A stretch of 26,953 bases of DNA from a bacterium (GTDB lineage Bacteria; Blakebacterota; Blakebacteria; Blakebacterales; Blakebacteraceae): the NCBI GenBank assembly GCA_025774615.1, contig JALGVQ010000029.1, positions 1 to 26,953 on the forward strand. Direction: 5' to 3'. The notes beneath the pieces were generated by a model. The model saw only the letters and a program-made list of their open reading frames with translations, searched no databases and was not told the DNA's origin. The stretch's first letter is position 1. Every line of letters starts with the position of its first letter. Positions 23,582 to 26,953 of this stretch are shown here, one piece after another. Both the position numbers and the translations under genes were made by a program.

Positions 23582-24969
23582 GATTGCGTCCGGCAACGAT
23601 ACGGGTACGCCTGACGCTCTGGTATGCGGTGTCACTGGCATCGATCATGACCGTCCTGGGCGTTGGCACCTGGCTCCTCCTGCAGGCCCAGCTTGAACAC
23701 CAGACCTATGACAGACTTCAGGAACGATCAGCCACCCTCCTTAACTTGATCCAGGACAACAGAGATACCCGTTCGCTCTACCGCGAGATCGAGGATCTGG
23801 AAGAGAGCGAGATACTGCCCCTCTTCCGCATGCTTCTCAATAATAACAAGTTCTACCGGTCTGATGACTGGGCACGGGCGGGACTGGATACCACTCTTCT
23901 GGCAACCACGAGTGATTCCACCTGGGTATGGGAGGCTGTGGATGGCCGTCAATACTTCCTGCTGACGATCACCGATATCCATAACAGGACCCGCAATGAT
24001 TACCAGATCGCCGTTGCCGAAGACGGTGAAGCGGTCCTGGGAATCCTCCAGAGCCTGACACGGATGCTGATCATGGCCATCCCGATCATGCTGATCCTGG
24101 CATCGATCGGCGGGTATCTGCTCGCCGGCAAGGTACTCGCGCCGGTCTCCACACTGGCAACCAGGGCGGAGGCCATCACAGCCCAACGGTTATCAGACAG
24201 GCTGCCGGTGGAGAATCCTGAGGATGAATTCGGCAGACTCGCAATTGTATTCAATGCCATGCTCGGCCGTCTTCAGTCCTCCTTTGACCAGCTCCGTCGT
24301 TTCACCAGTGATGCTTCGCATGCCCTGCGCACCCCTCTAACGGTTCTTCGAAGTGTCGGAGAAGTAGGACATCAGGAATCCACCGATCTGGAATCGTGCC
24401 GCGAGGTTGTTGGCAGCATGCTCGAAGAGACGGACCGGCTGACCACGACGGTCGATGCCCTGCTCTCCCTGGCGCGCGCTGAAGCCGGACTGGTAACCGG
24501 CACCAGGGAATCGTTCTCGCTGAAGGATCTGGCGGAGGATGTCGTCGACTCGATCGGGATTCTGGCTGAGGAAAAGCACCAGAAGCTGAGTACCATTATT
24601 GACGAGGAGGTGTGGGTGTCGGCGGACAGGAGCATGATCCGACACGCCCTCATCAATCTGCTCGATAACGCAATCCAGTATACCCAGCCTGAAGGTACGA
24701 TCGAAGTAATCGTGAAGATTCCACGTGAGGGGTACGGGGCTATCGAACTTAACGATAACGGCCCGGGAATCCCCCTGGATGAGCAGGAGAATGTCTTTGA
24801 GCGATTTCACCAGATCGCCGTTGAGACGAGGACGGATGGAACGGGATCAGGCCTCGGACTCGCCATCGCGAAATGGGCGGTACACCTGAACGATGGTTCG
24901 ATCGAACTGGAGAGTGAGCCCGGTATCGGCAGCACCTTCAGGATCATCCTGCCGAGAGCTGAGGAGTGA
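23578..24969 (+). CDS. Sensor histidine kinase
   Basis: This inner-membrane partner of the response regulator has 463 residues. One membrane helix is at about 13-35 and another at about 161-183; between them is a roughly 125-residue periplasmic sensor with many acidic residues (REIEDLEESEILP). A HAMP linker follows (184-236), then HisKA with H248 in SDASHALRTPLTVL. The ATPase domain has the N-box RHALINLLDNAIQYT (N364), DNGPGIP, FERFHQ and GTGSGLGLAIAKW. All catalytic parts are intact. The architecture matches CusS-like heavy-metal sensor kinases, which is suggestive only. The gene overlaps the regulator by 4 bp and converges on the next gene with an 8-bp gap. Confidence 0.93.
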   Translation: MRLRPATIRVRLTLWYAVSLASIMTVLGVGTWLLLQAQLEHQTYDRLQERSATLLNLIQDNRDTRSLYREIEDLEESEILPLFRMLLNNNKFYRSDDWARAGLDTTLLATTSDSTWVWEAVDGRQYFLLTITDIHNRTRNDYQIAVAEDGEAVLGILQSLTRMLIMAIPIMLILASIGGYLLAGKVLAPVSTLATRAEAITAQRLSDRLPVENPEDEFGRLAIVFNAMLGRLQSSFDQLRRFTSDASHALRTPLTVLRSVGEVGHQESTDLESCREVVGSMLEETDRLTTTVDALLSLARAEAGLVTGTRESFSLKDLAEDVVDSIGILAEEKHQKLSTIIDEEVWVSADRSMIRHALINLLDNAIQYTQPEGTIEVIVKIPREGYGAIELNDNGPGIPLDEQENVFERFHQIAVETRTDGTGSGLGLAIAKWAVHLNDGSIELESEPGIGSTFRIILPRAEE

Positions 24970-24977
24970 GGCAGCAG

Positions 24978-26953
24978 CTATCTGCCCACCCTGTCCGGGA
25001 CAAGTCTTTCCGCGATTTCACGGGTCCGTAGCTCGACCCGCACTTCAGGATCTTCTCCCCCGGCGAAAACGCAGTCGAAAACCAGCGTATGGTCTCCCGC
25101 ACGTACGTGCCAATCAGCAGGATCGATCACCAACTGACGGTGAATATTCCAGTTTTCATCGCGCAGGGTGGCACGGTTCCCGCCTTCGTACTTGAGTGAC
25201 CACCCATCAGGGATCCGGAGATCGAAACGGACCTCGGAACTGATATCGAGACGCATGGACACACCGGAGATATCTCCACCTTCAGCCGTAACGATCCAAT
25301 GCAGCTCCTGCTCTTCACCGGGATTGGTGAAAGCGAACCTGGATGCTCCTGGCTCACCCGGTTGACGCACCGGGCGGTCGTGGCGGTAGATGTGAGTATG
25401 GATCGAGGTCAGGAGCCAGCTGTCCGAGTCCGAATCCTCAAGGGTGAATTCAGCGCTGATATCCTCCATCCGACGCTTCTGCTCATCACTGAAGGCCCCT
25501 GCCATGCGGGCCTGCTCCCACATTCCGATGGCAGCCAGGATCCGGTCGGTATAGCCGTTGGCCTCGAGCGCGGCATAGCCGGTTACGAACGCGTATCCGG
25601 CATCGAAGGCCGCTGACCTGGCCAGCATCCATTCGATGTCCTCGATGCTGGTGTTCGGACGCATCTGGAACCAGCCGAGCATCCCCGGCATGAGGTTTCT
25701 GCGGAAGTAGGCCTGGTTCTTCATCCGGTATTCGGTCTGGCTCTCCCTGAACCCGGCGTACCACGGCTCACCCCAGTTCATCCGGGTGTAGATGTGCCAG
25801 AAGTAGTGGGACGTTCGGCTGGCATCGGCTATGTAGTGCTGCCGTATCTCCGGATCGAGATTCTCATACCAGGTCGATGTGAAGAGGATCTCGCCATAAT
25901 TGCCCATCCCGGTCGACCGGTTTCCCTCCAGCCCGTCGAAGGATATCTGGCGTACCCCCGTTTCGTTGAAGAAATCGGCGATATTGGTCGCTATCTCAAT
26001 CCCGAGATCTGCGTCAGTCAGAAACACGTTGTAAGCGTGGTCGGCCAGTTTGGCGATCGTTTCTCCGGAGGCATGCGCAGCCGTTCGTGTTCCAAAGGCC
26101 CCGCGCTGGCACTCGAGAAGACGCCAGGGCGATTCACTGGAAACAGCCCCGTACTGGATCAGTTCCTCGTCGATCATGACACTGCGAAGGTTGTTGTTCC
26201 GATCCTGGTTGAAGAAGTCGGGCGAGGCGATCCCGATCTCGGTGTCGTTCGCCGTAATCGGAGCAGTCAGCGTACTGGCACCAACCCTGGCGAGCCGTGG
26301 ATCAGGAACCGGAGTCACCCAGGCATCATTGGTGGTGATGAAGTTCGACAGGGTATGCACACCCACGGTGATCCCGACCGCCTCGGCCTTCTCGACACAG
26401 GTACGTAATCCTGCCCGCCCGTTCGGGAACTGGTCATTCAGCTCAAAATGTCCCCAGGTCCGGAAAGGACCTGAGTGGTAGAGGTAGCGCAATCCGGCCT
26501 GGCGGACCCGGGCCAGGGCCCGGTCGATATCCGCCTCGCCGAAGTTCATGATCATGTAGGCTGCCGATGCACCGGGGGCCTTCTTCCCCCATTGACCATC
26601 GATCATCGGGTGCGGCAGTCCCTCGGCGATCTCGATCTCTCCGATCACATCGAGAGCCTGCTGTGCCGGTGAACCGAAGAGCGCGATCTTCGAACCCGTG
26701 ACACCGCCGTCGGAAAAGGGAGGAGCGATGTACCGGTCGTGGTTCCAGTTCTCGATCACCCGCTCATCTGTTCGGTTCCGGCAGTATGCCTGCAGGGTTG
26801 AACCGAAATCTTCCGGTTTGGCGGCCTCCACCCGGTAGAGGACATACCGTTTCCCCTCCTCGCTCAGGTCTGAATAGTCATCTCTCTCGAAAATGTCGAG
26901 CTGGGGCATGCAGTCGTTCTCATTCCAGGGATAACCGCCAAGAGTCCGGGGAT
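24978..26953 (-). CDS. Large glycan-active-like protein of unknown family (start beyond right edge)
   Basis: The frame is open to the window edge. An ATG at 26909 exists, but the same frame continues upstream as TLGGYPWNENDCMPQL with no stop and no ribosome site, so the real start lies outside. About 657 residues are visible. The central part looks like an alpha/beta barrel: RQAGLRYLYHSGPF, then KAEAVGITVGVHTLSNFITT, and later GVRQISFDGLEGN. An inserted beta segment reads IDEELIQYGAVS through CQRGAFGTRTAAHASGE. The last ~130 residues look like a beta-sandwich (RFDLRIPDGWSLKYEGGN, HTLVFDCVFAGGEDPEVRVELRTREIA). The surroundings suggest a secreted carbohydrate-active enzyme, but I cannot name the family or catalytic residues. 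Confidence 0.55.
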   Translation of the reverse strand, partial: PRTLGGYPWNENDCMPQLDIFERDDYSDLSEEGKRYVLYRVEAAKPEDFGSTLQAYCRNRTDERVIENWNHDRYIAPPFSDGGVTGSKIALFGSPAQQALDVIGEIEIAEGLPHPMIDGQWGKKAPGASAAYMIMNFGEADIDRALARVRQAGLRYLYHSGPFRTWGHFELNDQFPNGRAGLRTCVEKAEAVGITVGVHTLSNFITTNDAWVTPVPDPRLARVGASTLTAPITANDTEIGIASPDFFNQDRNNNLRSVMIDEELIQYGAVSSESPWRLLECQRGAFGTRTAAHASGETIAKLADHAYNVFLTDADLGIEIATNIADFFNETGVRQISFDGLEGNRSTGMGNYGEILFTSTWYENLDPEIRQHYIADASRTSHYFWHIYTRMNWGEPWYAGFRESQTEYRMKNQAYFRRNLMPGMLGWFQMRPNTSIEDIEWMLARSAAFDAGYAFVTGYAALEANGYTDRILAAIGMWEQARMAGAFSDEQKRRMEDISAEFTLEDSDSDSWLLTSIHTHIYRHDRPVRQPGEPGASRFAFTNPGEEQELHWIVTAEGGDISGVSMRLDISSEVRFDLRIPDGWSLKYEGGNRATLRDENWNIHRQLVIDPADWHVRAGDHTLVFDCVFAGGEDPEVRVELRTREIAERLVPDRVGR

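Noticed and set aside
26907-26909. ATG as the start of the rightmost gene
   Set aside because: The frame stays open with protein-like sequence to the window edge and no ribosome site precedes this ATG, so the gene is treated as truncated.

Overview
The window is GC-rich and densely coding, with Shine-Dalgarno-led genes, many 1-4 nt gene overlaps, lipoprotein and Sec signals, and a TolC-type outer-membrane protein. This indicates a Gram-negative (diderm) heterotrophic bacterium that feeds on plant or algal glycans. The mix of secreted glycan-active proteins (DUF5107-like, GH123N/DUF6067-like), an ABC sugar importer and a fused 2-oxoacid dehydrogenase E1 would suit the FCB, PVC or Latescibacterota-like groups. 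That placement is inference; no marker gene is present.

Layout. (1) 1-9647, minus strand: a sugar-uptake and catabolism operon read right to left. It runs substrate-binding lipoprotein (broken by an exact 29-bp tandem duplication), ABC ATPase, ABC permease, class II aldolase (apparently starting at AUA), L-rhamnose isomerase, a large exported glycoside-hydrolase-like protein, and the start of a DUF5107-like secreted protein that leaves the left edge. (2) 9648-9913: a divergent control region with a good sigma70-type promoter for the minus operon, direct repeats overlapping its -35 and -10, and a short leader ORF made of a degenerate hexanucleotide repeat. (3) 9914-19596, plus strand: a tightly coupled operon. 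It runs PHP-like protein, a long double-Rossmann zinc dehydrogenase, a SrlD-like short-chain dehydrogenase, rhamnulokinase, fused E1 alpha/beta, lipoyl E2, and a DeoR-family regulator. (4) 19622-20809, minus: an ACR3-type arsenite efflux permease. (5) 21043-24969, plus: TolC-like protein, small exported protein, OmpR-family response regulator and histidine kinase. (6) 24978-26953, minus: a large glycan-active-looking protein open at the right edge.

How the genes fit together. The two divergent operons together encode a core L-rhamnose route: isomerase to L-rhamnulose, kinase to L-rhamnulose-1-phosphate, and aldolase to DHAP plus L-lactaldehyde. The dehydrogenases and the E1-E2 complex could carry the three-carbon product or another keto acid onward to an acyl-CoA; no E3 is present in the window. 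The DeoR protein is the likely local regulator. The ACR3 and TolC/two-component genes look like a separate metal or envelope-stress block divided by a divergent control region that contains a 26-bp interrupted palindrome.

The points most worth checking are the 29-bp duplication that inactivates the binding protein, the AUA start of the aldolase, the leader ORF before the PHP gene, and the unusual composition of the plus-strand operon. No rRNA, tRNA, CRISPR array, insertion sequence or convincing rho-independent terminator was recognised. No gene-free stretch exceeds 300 bases.
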